64,000 bases of DNA, from positions 62,001 to 126,000 of the forward strand of contig NZ_LYXZ01000035.1 of the NCBI RefSeq assembly GCF_001676615.1. The letters are read 5' to 3'. Position 1 is the stretch's first letter. Each line of letters begins with the position of its first letter. Of this stretch, positions 7,349 through 15,766 are shown in pieces. Under the pieces are notes generated by a model, which worked only from the letters and a program-made list of their open reading frames with translations, was not told the DNA's origin and ran no database searches. The position numbers were made by a program, and so were the translations under genes. The DNA comes from Labrys sp. WJW (GTDB taxonomy: Bacteria; Pseudomonadota; Alphaproteobacteria; Rhizobiales; Labraceae).

Positions 7349-8404
7349 ATGAGTCTGGTGCAAGTCACACCGCGAAGCCTTGCGCAAGGCCTCTCGCCGC
7401 ATCGGCGGGAGGCTTTGGTGCAGGCCGGCCTGGCGCTGCTGCTGGCGGCTGTCCTGGCCATGGGCCTCAGCTTCGGCGGCGTGCGCATTCCCGTCTCGAC
7501 CTGGTTCTCGACGGCGATGGGCAGCTGGGATCTCTATTCCGGTATCCTGGTCAATATCCGCCTGCCGCGCGTGCTGCTGGGTGCGCTGGTCGGGGCGGGG
7601 CTGGCCATGTCCGGCGCCGGCATGCAGGCCCTTTTCCGCAATCCCCTGGCCGATCCCGGGCTGACGGGGGCGGCTTCCGGCGGCATCCTCGCCGTGGTCG
7701 CCGGCATCGTTCTGCTGGAACATGTGGGCGGCACAGGCGGTCTCGGCAGCTATGCGCTGCCGGCCGCTGCTGCGGCGGCCTGCGGCCTGACCACGGTGAT
7801 CACCTATCGCATCGCGCGCGACCGTGACGGCCATGTCAGCATCGCCAATCTCCTGCTGGCCGGCATCGGCATCAACGCATTGGCCATGGCCGTGATCGGC
7901 CTGTTCATCACCATCGCCGACGACACCCAGCTCCGCTCGATCCAGTTCTGGATGATGGGCTCGCTCTCGGGCGCCAACTGGGTCGCCGTTGTGGCGACGG
8001 GCCTGGCGCTCTTGGTTGCCGCCCTGTTGATGGCCCAGCAGGCTCGCGGGCTCGACGCCTTCACGCTCGGCGAAAGCGAAGCCTTCCTCTCCGGCGTCGA
8101 CACCGTCCATCTCAAGCGCACGGTGATCGCCGCGACGGCCCTGGCGATCGGCGCGGCCGTCGCCTTCACCGGCCTGGTCGGCTTCGTCGGCCTGATCGCA
8201 CCCCATTGCGTGCGCCTGCTGGGCGGGCAGCGCTACCGTTTCGTGCTGCCGGCCTCGGCCCTGCTGGGAGGGGCGCTGGTGGTGGCGGCCGATACGGTGG
8301 CCCGGGTCGCGATCACGCCGGCCGAGCTGCCGATCGGCCTCGTCACCAGCCTGATCGGCGGGCCGGTCTTCATCGCCATTCTGAAGAAGGCCCAGCGCGC
8401 ATGA
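7349..8404 (+). CDS. hmuU: Heme ABC transporter permease HmuU
   Basis: Inner-membrane permease of the FecCD/BtuC type, 351 residues with about ten hydrophobic helices. Typical blocks are visible: RLPRVLLGALVGAGLAMSGA, FRNPLADPGLTG, and near the C-terminus GLVGFVGLIAPHCVRLLGG. The ATG at 7349 begins four bases after the hmuT stop; a longer reading frame upstream is only overlap with hmuT. The gene shares ATGA with hmuV. It should pass heme from HmuT into the cytoplasm with HmuV. Confidence 0.95.
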   Translation: MSLVQVTPRSLAQGLSPHRREALVQAGLALLLAAVLAMGLSFGGVRIPVSTWFSTAMGSWDLYSGILVNIRLPRVLLGALVGAGLAMSGAGMQALFRNPLADPGLTGAASGGILAVVAGIVLLEHVGGTGGLGSYALPAAAAAACGLTTVITYRIARDRDGHVSIANLLLAGIGINALAMAVIGLFITIADDTQLRSIQFWMMGSLSGANWVAVVATGLALLVAALLMAQQARGLDAFTLGESEAFLSGVDTVHLKRTVIAATALAIGAAVAFTGLVGFVGLIAPHCVRLLGGQRYRFVLPASALLGGALVVAADTVARVAITPAELPIGLVTSLIGGPVFIAILKKAQRA

Positions 8405-9216
8405 GCCTCCAATTCGGCAATCTGCAAGTCCGTAATCTCACGGTCGAGCGCAACGGCCGCCCGGTGCTGCACGACGTCTCGTTCGCAGCCGGAGCCGGCC
8501 GCGTTCTCATCGTGATGGGGCCGAACGGCGCCGGCAAGACGACCTTGCTCGCCGCGATCGGCGGAGCGATCAAACCGGCCGGCGGTGGGATCGACTTCGG
8601 CGGGGCTCCGCTCACCGGCCTGCGCCCGGCGGCGATGGCGGCCCAGCGTGCCTATATGGCGCAGCATTTCGATTGTCCCTTTGCCTATAGCGTCGAGGAC
8701 ATCGTGGCCCTGGGCCGGCTCTGCCATGCCGGTACGCCGCGCGCCGCACAGGACAAGGCGGCAATTGCGGCAGCGCTTGCCAGCGCCGATCTCGCATCCC
8801 TGGCCCGCCGTCCCGTCACCATGCTCTCCGGCGGCGAACGCCAGCGCGTGGCCTTCGCCAAGGCCGCGGCACAGATCTTCGACCGCAGCATGGCGGGCGA
8901 ACCGCATCTCGTCATCCTGGACGAGCCGGTGTCCAGCCTCGATCCCGAACACCAGCACCGCCTGCTCGGCCAGGCCCGGCAGCTGGCCAGGCAGGGCGCG
9001 ACCGTGGTGGTCACCCTGCACGACCTGACGCTGGCCTCGATCTATGGCGACGATGCGCTGGTGCTCGATCGCGGCCGCATTGCGGCGCAGGGTGCCATGG
9101 CCGAAACTCTCACACCTTCCCTCATCGAGCGTGTCTTCAAGGTGCGCGTGGGTACCGCCATCCAGGATGGCGGCCCCAGCATCATGCACGCCGTTCCACA
9201 GGACCAAGCCGCATGA
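8401..9216 (+). CDS. hmuV: Heme ABC transporter ATPase HmuV
   Basis: ATP-binding subunit of the heme importer, 271 residues. Walker A GPNGAGKTT is at 40-48, the signature LSGGE at 142-146 and Walker B LVILDE at 170-175, followed by the D-loop SSLD and the switch His in TLHD. The start overlaps the hmuU stop by four bases (8401-8404), and its own stop overlaps the next gene. Length and motifs are normal. Confidence 0.95.
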   Translation: MSLQFGNLQVRNLTVERNGRPVLHDVSFAAGAGRVLIVMGPNGAGKTTLLAAIGGAIKPAGGGIDFGGAPLTGLRPAAMAAQRAYMAQHFDCPFAYSVEDIVALGRLCHAGTPRAAQDKAAIAAALASADLASLARRPVTMLSGGERQRVAFAKAAAQIFDRSMAGEPHLVILDEPVSSLDPEHQHRLLGQARQLARQGATVVVTLHDLTLASIYGDDALVLDRGRIAAQGAMAETLTPSLIERVFKVRVGTAIQDGGPSIMHAVPQDQAA

Positions 9217-9641
9217 TGAAATTGTCCCGCTTCACCGCCGTTCTCGCCGTATTGGTGCCTGTTCTGGCGCCCCTGCCGGCCCTGGCCGCTGATGTGTCGA
9301 TCGACCTCAACAAGCTCGAGACCCAGAACGGCAATTGCCGACTGACCATGGTGCTGGTGAACGCAAGCGCGGAAGCGGCGCAGAGCTTGCGCGCCGATCT
9401 GGTGATGTTCGGCGCGGATGGCGTGGTCGCCAAGCGCCTGGCCGTCGATCTCGCCCCGATCCCGGCCAGCAAGACCATCGTCAAGGCCTTCGATGTCGCC
9501 GGGCTCGCCTGCGAGGGCATCGGCAGCATCCTGCTCAACGACGTGCCGACCTGCCAGTTCGCCAATGGCAAGGCAGGGGCTCCTTCCTGCCTCGAGGCAG
9601 TCAGCGTCAGTTCGAAGGCAGGCCCCAAATTCTTCAAGTGA
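9213..9641 (+). CDS. Secreted four-cysteine protein of unknown function in the heme operon
   Basis: Protein of 142 residues with a clear signal peptide (about 1-26, ending PALA-A). The mature part has four Cys (42, 100, 114, 126), enough for two disulfides, and alternating hydrophobic strands suggesting a small beta-rich periplasmic domain. I do not recognise a characterised family. The start overlaps the hmuV stop (ATGATGA; Met1 or Met2 could be used) and exbB follows 67 bases later, so it is very likely co-expressed with the importer. A periplasmic role with heme or with the Ton complex is inferred from place only. Its last codons are repeated immediately downstream. Confidence 0.85.
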   Translation: MMKLSRFTAVLAVLVPVLAPLPALAADVSIDLNKLETQNGNCRLTMVLVNASAEAAQSLRADLVMFGADGVVAKRLAVDLAPIPASKTIVKAFDVAGLACEGIGSILLNDVPTCQFANGKAGAPSCLEAVSVSSKAGPKFFK

Positions 9642-9662
9642 GGCCAAATTCTTCAAGTGAGG
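9625..9662 (+). repeat. Perfect 19-base tandem duplication over a stop codon
   Basis: CCAAATTCTTCAAGTGAGG occurs at 9625-9643 and again at 9644-9662 without a gap. The first copy contains the last codons and stop of the four-cysteine gene; the second repeats them as noncoding sequence. This looks like a recent slippage or unequal-exchange event. Confidence 0.9.
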
Positions 9663-9708
9663 CTTGGTTCAAACGGGTGTCGAAACAAAGAGTGAGAGCG
9701 AGAGTGTC

Positions 9709-10377
9709 ATGACCGAAACCGCCACGCATTTTTCCTTCGTGAATATGCTGCTCAACGCCGATCCGGTGGTGAAGGGTGTCATGCTGATCCTCGTGATCTC
9801 TTCGGTCTTGTCCTGGGGGCTGGGTTTCGAGACGGTGAGGCGGCAGGCGAAGCTTCGCCGGCTGCTGAAAGCCGCAACCGGCAAGGGTCTCGGCGCGGCA
9901 CCGGTCGTGGGCCAGGCCTTGCATGCGCAGGGCGAGCAATCGGCCGGGCTTGCCGTGCCCGGCGAGACCGGCGGCGAATATCGGGGGCGCATCGAACGCG
10001 CGATGCGCGAGGCGGCTGGCGGGCTGGTGGGTGCCAGCGATGCCGGCTTGTCGATCCTCGCCACCATCGCCGCCGTGACGCCCTTCATCGGCCTGTTCGG
10101 CACGGTTTGGGGCGTGATGAACTCCTTCTCCGCCATCGCCGGCGCCAACGACACCTCGCTGGCCACCGTCGCCCCCGGCATCGCAGAAGCCCTGTTCACC
10201 ACGGCGCTCGGCCTGGTTGCGGCCATTCCCGCCCTGATCGCCTATAATCGGCTGTCCCAGGGCATGGCCGGCCTCGGCCGGCTGTTCGAGCAGATCCTGC
10301 GCCGTGAAGCGGAAACCATGGCGGCCCGCCGCGGAACGTCGGCCAAGGTCGCAGGCTTCAGGGAGGCTGCGGAATGA
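9709..10377 (+). CDS. exbB: ExbB, proton channel subunit of the Ton system
   Basis: Inner-membrane MotA/TolQ/ExbB family protein, 222 residues from ATG 9709 (a TTG at 9664 would add 15 residues). It has an N-terminal helix ([16 protein letters not shown]), a cytoplasmic loop and two closely linked C-terminal helices. The conserved blocks [18 protein letters not shown] and [20 protein letters not shown] line the proton path in the family. It shares ATGA with exbD. It powers the TonB encoded two genes on. Confidence 0.95.
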   Translation: MTETATHFSFVNMLLNADPVVKGVMLILVISSVLSWGLGFETVRRQAKLRRLLKAATGKGLGAAPVVGQALHAQGEQSAGLAVPGETGGEYRGRIERAMREAAGGLVGASDAGLSILATIAAVTPFIGLFGTVWGVMNSFSAIAGANDTSLATVAPGIAEALFTTALGLVAAIPALIAYNRLSQGMAGLGRLFEQILRREAETMAARRGTSAKVAGFREAAE

Positions 10378-10835
10378 GCTTCTCCCTCCAGGACCCCGAA
10401 GGCGGCGATGCATCCGGTCATGCGTCTTGGGCGCCCAAGGCCGTTTCGGACATCAATGTGACGCCCTTCGTCGACGTCATGCTGGTGCTGCTCATCGTTT
10501 TCATGGTGACGGCGCCCATGCTGGCAGCCGGCGTCAAGGTCGACCTGCCCAAGGCGAGTGGCGTGGCGGCGATGTCACCGACCAAGGAGCCGCTGGTGGT
10601 TTCGATCAAGGCGGACGGCTCCCTCTATATCGGGCAGGAAGCCCGCAGCGGTGAGGCTTTCGACACCGATATCCGTGCCCGTCTCGCCGCCGATCCCAAG
10701 GTGATGGCCCATATCCGCGCCGATGCCAGCGTGCCCTATGAGAAGGTGCTGGACCTGATGGCCGATCTCAGCCGCAACGGCGTCAGCCAGCTCGCTTTCA
10801 TCGGCAAGGCCGACAAGGCGGCTGCCCAGCCATGA
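10374..10835 (+). CDS. exbD: ExbD, Ton system energising subunit
   Basis: Protein of 153 residues with a single N-terminal membrane helix ([19 protein letters not shown]) preceded by DINVTPFVD, whose Asp next to the helix is the proton-binding residue in the family. A periplasmic domain follows. The start overlaps the exbB stop by four bases and its stop overlaps the tonB start, so stoichiometric production is likely. Confidence 0.95.
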   Translation: MSFSLQDPEGGDASGHASWAPKAVSDINVTPFVDVMLVLLIVFMVTAPMLAAGVKVDLPKASGVAAMSPTKEPLVVSIKADGSLYIGQEARSGEAFDTDIRARLAADPKVMAHIRADASVPYEKVLDLMADLSRNGVSQLAFIGKADKAAAQP

Positions 10836-11791
10836 CATCGGCCGACATCTTCAGGGACTGGCGGGTCGGCATGATCGCGGGAGCGGCGCTCCTGCATCTG
10901 ACGGCGTTCGCCGGCGCCTGGGTGATGGTGCCGCATGACGGGGTCGAGACGCGCCTCGATCGCCCGATCGAGGCATCGCTGATGCCGGCGCCTTCGAATG
11001 ATGCCGTAAACGAGATAAGCTCGCCACTGTCGCAAGAGGTCGTCTCGCCGGTAGCTGAGAGCGAGACGCTGACTGAGGATACGGTCACGGAGATACCGCC
11101 TGATGCGGTGGCCGCCGAACCAGTGACGCCTCCCGAGCAAACCTTGGAGCTCCCGCCCGTTCAGGCGACCGAGGAGACACCGCCGAAGCCTGTCGAGCCT
11201 GATAGAATGGCAGCCCTGACGCCGGATATCGTTACCACGAGGTCGACCCAGCCAAGCGAGACGGTTCCGGCCGTTCCCGAGACTGTGCCGAGCGAAACGG
11301 TGGTCCAGAAACCGGCACCCGAAAGACCGAAGCATAAGGTGGAGAAGCCCAAGGAGCAGCCCTTGAAGAAGAAGGTGGTCGAAACGCCGATCAAGGACAA
11401 GCCGGAGGTCAAGCGGCTGGCCAAGCTCGACACGACCGTACAGACGCGTCGCGCGCAGCAGGGCGGGCAGGGTGCAATGTCGGATATAGGTGTCGCCGAC
11501 AGTGCCCGAAGCAATGGGGCTGCAGTCAAAAAATACAACTCAATACTTGTCGCAGCCGTGAATAGCCGTGTCAGGGCCATGGGCGGAATCGCGTGCCAGG
11601 GCGGCAGGCGTGCCAATGTTGGCTTTAATGTTTCTGCATCGGGCAGCGTTGGCGGCGTACGTCTCAGCAGCCCGTCAGGGGACGCCGCACTGGACCGAGC
11701 CGCACTTGCGGCCGTTCGAGCGATATCGCCGCCACCTCCACCGGGAGGTGCCGTCTCGCGTATCGTCCCCGTTCAATGCCCAAGATCTTAA
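10832..11791 (+). CDS. tonB: TonB energy-transducing protein
   Basis: Protein of 319 residues: an N-terminal membrane helix (about 12-32, GMIAGAALLHLTAFAGAWVM), a long Pro/Glu/Lys-rich spacer (about 50-210, with EKPKEQPLKKK) and a C-terminal TonB domain (LVAAVNSRVRAMGG ... SPSGDAALDRAALAAV). It couples ExbBD to the outer-membrane heme receptor. It overlaps exbD by four bases. Having its own TonB next to the receptor suggests a dedicated Ton system. Confidence 0.94.
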   Translation: MTSADIFRDWRVGMIAGAALLHLTAFAGAWVMVPHDGVETRLDRPIEASLMPAPSNDAVNEISSPLSQEVVSPVAESETLTEDTVTEIPPDAVAAEPVTPPEQTLELPPVQATEETPPKPVEPDRMAALTPDIVTTRSTQPSETVPAVPETVPSETVVQKPAPERPKHKVEKPKEQPLKKKVVETPIKDKPEVKRLAKLDTTVQTRRAQQGGQGAMSDIGVADSARSNGAAVKKYNSILVAAVNSRVRAMGGIACQGGRRANVGFNVSASGSVGGVRLSSPSGDAALDRAALAAVRAISPPPPPGGAVSRIVPVQCPRS

Positions 11792-11810
11792 CTCAAGAAA
11801 GGAACTACCC

Positions 11811-12146
11811 ATGTTCATCGCCATGAATCGCTTCCAGGTGAAGAAGGAAGCCACCGCGGATTTCGAGACCGTCTGGCGCGATCGCGAAGTGCATATCGAC
11901 AAGCTGCCCGGCTTCGTCTCCTTCCACCTGCTGCGCGGTCCGGAGCGGGAGGACCATGTGCTGTATTCCTCGCATGTGGTCTGGCGCTCCAAGGCTGATT
12001 TCGAGGCCTGGACCCAGTCGGAGGCCTTCCGCCTGTCGCATCGCAATGCCGGCAAGGGCCCGGCGCTGACGCTCGGCCATCCCGTCTTCGAAGGCTTCGA
12101 AGTCCTGCAGACATTGGATGCGCCGGCCGAAAGCAAGGCGGCTTAA
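11811..12146 (+). CDS. IsdG-family heme-degrading monooxygenase (HmuQ/HmuD-like)
   Basis: Cytoplasmic protein of 111 residues with the antibiotic-biosynthesis-monooxygenase fold. The residues required in staphylococcal IsdG/IsdI are all at matching places: Asn6 (FIAMNRF), Trp67 (FEAWTQSEAF) and His77 (LSHRN). It should oxidise heme and release iron, as shown for HmuQ/HmuD of Bradyrhizobium. ATG 11811 is preceded by GAAAGGA; the longer upstream frame is an overlap with tonB. It is the last gene of the rightward heme operon, 19 bases after tonB. Confidence 0.93.
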   Translation: MFIAMNRFQVKKEATADFETVWRDREVHIDKLPGFVSFHLLRGPEREDHVLYSSHVVWRSKADFEAWTQSEAFRLSHRNAGKGPALTLGHPVFEGFEVLQTLDAPAESKAA

Positions 12147-12205
12147 AGCGTTTTGCGATTTGGTGGTCACGCCAAGAATCGCAAAGACGCGCCGAACCAA
12201 AGAGT

Positions 12206-12246
12206 GAGAGCAAACAAGCGTTTCCGTCTAAACGCGGTTTGCTCTC
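12206..12246. repeat. Nested hairpin after the heme operon
   Basis: GAGAGCAAAC (12206-12215) pairs with GTTTGCTCTC (12237-12246), and inside it GCGTTT (12218-12223) pairs with AAACGC (12230-12235). Similar GAGCAAA/GCGTTTT hairpins occur at 15402 and 40937. It may act as a transcription end or RNA-stabilising structure. Confidence 0.7.
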
Positions 12247-12440
12247 GTCATCACGCATTTCCCCTCCACGAGGGGAATGACGGGCGGGTTTCGGCCGCGT
12301 CCTCCCGGGAGAAGGCGACCTCCAGCTTCCGGGTGGACGAGGGCAGGGACCCGCCCGTTTTCTATGCAAAGACAGAGATGTCTGGAACAGGTGTCCCTGC
12401 GAATAGATACTTACCTTCCGGGGCGAACGCGGGATTGGCG

Positions 12441-12516
12441 GGTCGATCTCTCGATCGACCGTCTTCGCCCTCTCTCACGCTCAGCGTTTCCAAGATGGTT
12501 GATCGGGAGATGGACC
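12441..12516. repeat. Mosaic palindrome, degenerate copy with CGTTTCCAAGA core
   Basis: Hairpin GGTCGAT (12441-12447) / ATCGACC (12454-12460), then the core CGTTTCCAAGA at 12485-12495, then a partly matching right arm ending GGACC at 12516. Same layout as the copies at 18772, 20817, 22147 and 51112. Confidence 0.65.
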
Positions 12517-12538
12517 CTCCGATCTCGCACGCTCCCTC

Positions 12539-13381
12539 TCACAACGCTGCCCGCTTGAGAATATCCGCCGTCTCGGCATTGGCGGGGTAGAAACATTCCA
12601 GCGCCAGTTCCGACAGGGTGATGTCGACCGGCGTGCCGAACACGGTGGTGGTCGAGAAGAAGGACATCAGGCCCTGCGGTGTCCTGAGCTCGAAAGGCAC
12701 GACGATGCCGCCGAGGTCGGCGCGGGGCTTGGGGCGCGAGGCCGGCGCCGGATAGGCGGAAAGCTCTTCCAGGAGCCGGGCCAGGACCTCGTCGCCGCTG
12801 ACGGCGATCTGTTGGCGCAGGCGTTCGAGCAGGTGGTCGCGCCATTCGGGCAGATTGGCGGTATGGGGCGCAAGGCCGCCGGGATGCAGGCCGAGGCGCA
12901 GCACATTGACCGGCGGCTCCAGCAGGCTCTTGTCGGCAACCCCGACCAGCAGAGGTGCGATCGCCTTGTTGGCGGCGACCAGCGTCCAGTGGCGGTCGAC
13001 GGCGAGGGCAGGATAGGGCTCGTGCCCCCCGATCACCAGGTCGATCGCCTCGCGGGCCGGAGCGAGGGCCGGATCGTCCAGTCCGCGCTCCTGATAGATC
13101 GGCGCATAACCGGCCGCGAGCAGCAGGGCATTGCGCTCGCGTAGCGGCACTTCCAGCCTCTCGGCCAGATGCAGCACCATTTCGCGGCTCGGCTTGGAAC
13201 GGCCGCTTTCCATGAAACTGAGGTGGCGCTGCGAGATTTCCGCTTCCAGCGCGAAATCGAGCTGGCTCATGCGGCGATGCTGGCGCCAGGCACGCAGATG
13301 GTCGCCAACCCCCCGGGCGGCCCTCGCTTGCGGCGAGGCGCCCGGGCGGCGGACAGCCTGGATATTGCTGCGGGCGCTCAT
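12539..13381 (-). CDS. XRE-type regulator with MmyB-like ligand domain
   Basis: Regulator of 280 residues. The N-terminal helix-turn-helix (about 27-85: HLRAWRQHRRMSQLDFALE, ISQRHLSFMESGRSKPSREM) is followed by a C-terminal domain of the MmyB type that binds ligands in relatives (EPYPALAVDRHWTLVAANKA). The ATG at 13381 overlaps the stop of the upstream SnoaL-like gene by four bases, so the pair is one transcription unit. The ligand and targets are unknown; the coupled gene is the obvious candidate target. Confidence 0.92.
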   Translation of the reverse strand: MSARSNIQAVRRPGASPQARAARGVGDHLRAWRQHRRMSQLDFALEAEISQRHLSFMESGRSKPSREMVLHLAERLEVPLRERNALLLAAGYAPIYQERGLDDPALAPAREAIDLVIGGHEPYPALAVDRHWTLVAANKAIAPLLVGVADKSLLEPPVNVLRLGLHPGGLAPHTANLPEWRDHLLERLRQQIAVSGDEVLARLLEELSAYPAPASRPKPRADLGGIVVPFELRTPQGLMSFFSTTTVFGTPVDITLSELALECFYPANAETADILKRAAL

Positions 13382-13743
13382 GCCGCCGCCGGAACCTGGT
13401 CGAGGAAACCGCTGACCTGGTGCAGCCGCCCCTGGTCGAGCCGGGCAAAATCGGTGCCCTTGATCGGACCATCCGCGCCGGCCGGGCCGAGCTGCCAGGA
13501 GAAACGGACATGGTCGCCATGGCCGTCCGCCTCGCCGATCAGGGAGAAGCGAAAATCGGGGAAGCGCTGCTGCACGGCTGCGATCAGCCCGTCGATCTCG
13601 TCATGGCCCTGGCCGCGCATCAGCGGATCGACATAGAGCGCGTCCTGTGCCCAGGAGGCGCTCAGCAAGGCGCGCCGGCGCGCAGGATCGGTTTCGTTCC
13701 AGGTGGCGATATAGATACGGGCGATGGTGGCGGGATCGGTCAT
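13378..13743 (-). CDS. SnoaL / NTF2-like small protein
   Basis: Protein of 121 residues of the nuclear-transport-factor-2/SnoaL fold (IARIYIATWNETDPARRRALL, YVDPLMRGQGHDEIDGLIAA, and a C-terminal curved sheet). Such proteins are small isomerases, cyclases or ligand binders. The start at 13743 follows AAGGAA. It precedes and overlaps the XRE regulator by four bases. Function is not predictable beyond the fold. Confidence 0.88.
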   Translation of the reverse strand: MTDPATIARIYIATWNETDPARRRALLSASWAQDALYVDPLMRGQGHDEIDGLIAAVQQRFPDFRFSLIGEADGHGDHVRFSWQLGPAGADGPIKGTDFARLDQGRLHQVSGFLDQVPAAA

Positions 13744-13981
13744 CGAAGGGTTTCCTTTTGCAAGCCTGACTGCTTCAGGCCCGCTCAGCATGGCCGGCAG
13801 AAGGGGGCCTCTCAATTACGCGCGGGGTAATCAAGGCAGCGGTCTTGGACGAATCTTTCCAAAGGCACATTATCGCCGTTGTCGATTGCCTGCATCGTCG
13901 GGTGGTCTCAAATTTGAGACCACCCAAAACGGCATGGTTCCCGCCCACCGGCAGGCCGCAATTTCGCGAGCGGAGAACAAT

Positions 13982-14500
13982 GTGTCCCTTGATCCACCGC
14001 CCGCCGGCCTTGTCAGCGACCGTCTTCTGCTCAGGTCTTTCACACCGGATGACGCCGACGAGATCTTCGCCTGCATCACGCCGAGCCTGACGCGTTTCAT
14101 GGCATGGGAGCCTTTGCCGTCACGCGAGGCCTTTGCCTCGATTTGGCGCAATTGGGAGACCTTGGCCGAGGTCGGCAGCGACCATATTTTCGTCGTCCGC
14201 CGACGGGACGGACTGTTCCTCGGTCTGGTCGGGCTTCATCGGGCCGGGAGCAGGACGCCGGAACTCGGCATCTGGATCCGGGAAGACGAACATGGGCGCG
14301 GCTATGGCCGTGAGGCTGTCGCAGCGATTGCCGACTGGGCATCCGAGGATCCGGCCGTGCGCTATTTCGAATATCCCGTCGCAGAGGCGAATCTGGCGAG
14401 CCGTCGGATTGCCGAGGGTCTGGGTGGAATCCCGGCAGCAGAGCGGCGCGACAGGAAATATACCGCGGTGATTTATCACGTGCCGCGGCGACGCCGCTGA
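13982..14500 (+). CDS. GNAT-family N-acetyltransferase (RimJ/RimL type)
   Basis: Acetyltransferase of about 172 residues. The typical N-terminus RLLLRSFTPDDADEIF and the acetyl-CoA loop EHGRGYGREAVAAIADWA are present. I chose GTG 13982, because GGAG (13972-13975) is well placed and the family block begins 11 residues later; ATG 13934 would add 16 residues. It may acetylate a protein N-terminus or a small amine. It stands alone, divergent from the SnoaL/XRE pair. Confidence 0.88.
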   Translation: MSLDPPPAGLVSDRLLLRSFTPDDADEIFACITPSLTRFMAWEPLPSREAFASIWRNWETLAEVGSDHIFVVRRRDGLFLGLVGLHRAGSRTPELGIWIREDEHGRGYGREAVAAIADWASEDPAVRYFEYPVAEANLASRRIAEGLGGIPAAERRDRKYTAVIYHVPRRRR

Positions 14501-14577
14501 TACGTCTTATACGGCCAACCGCTCCGAACCCATGGTTCTCGCTTGCACGTGCTGGCCTGCTCGCCTAAATCCGAGCC

Positions 14578-15396
14578 ATGATCGAGAAGGATGGGGCAGG
14601 GCGTATGGCCCGGGGGTTGAGTGCGGGCGAGGCGTTGCCTCTGCTGATCGAGGCTGTCAGGGAAGCGGGCGATATCGGGCTCGGCTTTGCGCGCGAGGGT
14701 GCCCGCGTCTTCGACAAGGCCGACAAGTCGCCCGTCACCGAGGCGGACCTTGCCATCGATGCCCATCTGGCCAAGCGGCTGCGCGGCCTGTCCGGCGCGA
14801 TCGGCTGGCTGTCCGAGGAGGCCGTCGACACGGACGAGCGTCTGGACAAGCAGCAGGTCTGGGTAGTCGATCCCATCGACGGCACGCGCGGCTTTATCGC
14901 CGGCAATGGCGAATGGGTGATCTCGGCTGCGCTGGTTGAAGCCGGGCGGCCGCTGGCAGGGGTGCTCTTTCGTCCCAGCAATGGCGATCTCTATACGGGC
15001 GGCCATGGCCTGGGTGCCTTCAAGAATGGCGTCGCGCTGAGGGCCAGGCAGGGCGCTCTTGCTTCGATCCGCACGCTTGCCGGGCCCAAGCCGATGTTCG
15101 ATCTGGCCCAGCGCACCCTGCCTCGGGTCGAGCGGGCCTCGTCGATGTCATCGCTGGCGCTGCGCATCGCCATGGTGGCGGAGGGGAGCGTCGACGGTGC
15201 TTTCGCTTCGGGATCCTCCCATGATTGGGACATCGCGGCGGCCGACATCATTCTCAGCGAGGCCGGTGGGCTTCTCACCACCGTGGCCGGCAAGGACATC
15301 GTCTATAACCGCCCCGACCCCGTGCACCGGCCGCTCGTCATGGCCGGGCGCGAGCGCCAGGGCGCTTTGGTTGCCCTGTTCGAGGGCATGATTTGA
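14578..15396 (+). CDS. cysQ: CysQ / inositol-monophosphatase family phosphatase
   Basis: Mg-dependent phosphatase of 272 residues, most like 3'(2'),5'-bisphosphate nucleotidase CysQ. Metal-site motifs are SPVTEADLAID (51-61), LSEEA (79-83) and WVVDPIDGTRGF (95-106), and the C-terminal SHDWDIAAADIILSEAGG. CysQ removes PAP made in sulfate activation; inositol monophosphatase or histidinol phosphatase activity are alternatives. ATG 14578 lacks a strong ribosome site, and Met at residue 10 is possible. In alphaproteobacteria this gene commonly precedes the DUF4170-DUF374-waaA-lpxK block, as here. Confidence 0.9.
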   Translation: MIEKDGAGRMARGLSAGEALPLLIEAVREAGDIGLGFAREGARVFDKADKSPVTEADLAIDAHLAKRLRGLSGAIGWLSEEAVDTDERLDKQQVWVVDPIDGTRGFIAGNGEWVISAALVEAGRPLAGVLFRPSNGDLYTGGHGLGAFKNGVALRARQGALASIRTLAGPKPMFDLAQRTLPRVERASSMSSLALRIAMVAEGSVDGAFASGSSHDWDIAAADIILSEAGGLLTTVAGKDIVYNRPDPVHRPLVMAGRERQGALVALFEGMI

Positions 15397-15401
15397 ATTT
15401 T

Positions 15402-15440
15402 AGAGCAAAATGACTTTTCCCTGAATCGCCATTTTGCTCT
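15402..15440. repeat. GAGCAAAATG hairpin repeat
   Basis: AGAGCAAAATG (15402-15412) pairs with CATTTTGCTCT (15430-15440), followed by CTCTTTGTTTTAACGCG. A related but rearranged element lies before 57420 (TAGAGCATTTTC, GCGTTAAAACAAAAGAG). It sits between cysQ and the DUF4170 gene. Confidence 0.75.
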
Positions 15441-15514
15441 AACTCTTTGTTTTAACGCGTTTTCTTGATCTGGAAATCTGTCAGTTATTCTTGAAGACGC
15501 CATAGGAGCATGGG

Positions 15515-15760
15515 ATGAGCGAACCTCAGAAACAATTGCTGCATCTGGTCTTTGGCGGCGAGTTGAGCTCGATCGAAGGCGTGGAGTTCAAGGATCTTCA
15601 GGGCCTCGACATCGTCGGCATCTACCCCAATTATGCCAGCGCCCAAGCGGCCTGGAAGGCCAAGGCCCAGGCGAGCGTCGACAATGCCCAGATGCGCTAT
15701 TTCATCGTGCATCTGCATCGTCTGCTTGATCCGACGACCGACACGACGAAACGCTCGTAA
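15515..15760 (+). CDS. DUF4170 small protein
   Basis: Protein of 81 residues with the DUF4170 pattern (LHLVFGGEL, GIYPNYASAQAAWKAKAQA, MRYFIVHLHRLL). No function is established. It is regularly found just ahead of the DUF374 acyltransferase-like gene and waaA in alphaproteobacteria. Here it lies six bases from the next gene, so a role tied to the cell envelope is plausible. TAGGAG upstream supports ATG 15515. Confidence 0.92.
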   Translation: MSEPQKQLLHLVFGGELSSIEGVEFKDLQGLDIVGIYPNYASAQAAWKAKAQASVDNAQMRYFIVHLHRLLDPTTDTTKRS

Positions 15761-15766
15761 TCCTGC

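Larger units (their letters stand above)
12147..12538. other. Noncoding gap of 392 bases with two repeat elements
   Basis: No convincing gene. The left half holds hairpins that may end the heme operon (12148-12190 imperfect, 12206-12246 perfect outer stem). The right half holds a degenerate copy of the CGTTTCCAAGA palindrome family. Confidence 0.7.

Noticed and set aside
12147-12538. Small ORFs in the gap after the heme operon
   Set aside because: The frames overlap hairpin repeats, have no ribosome site and no similarity to known proteins.
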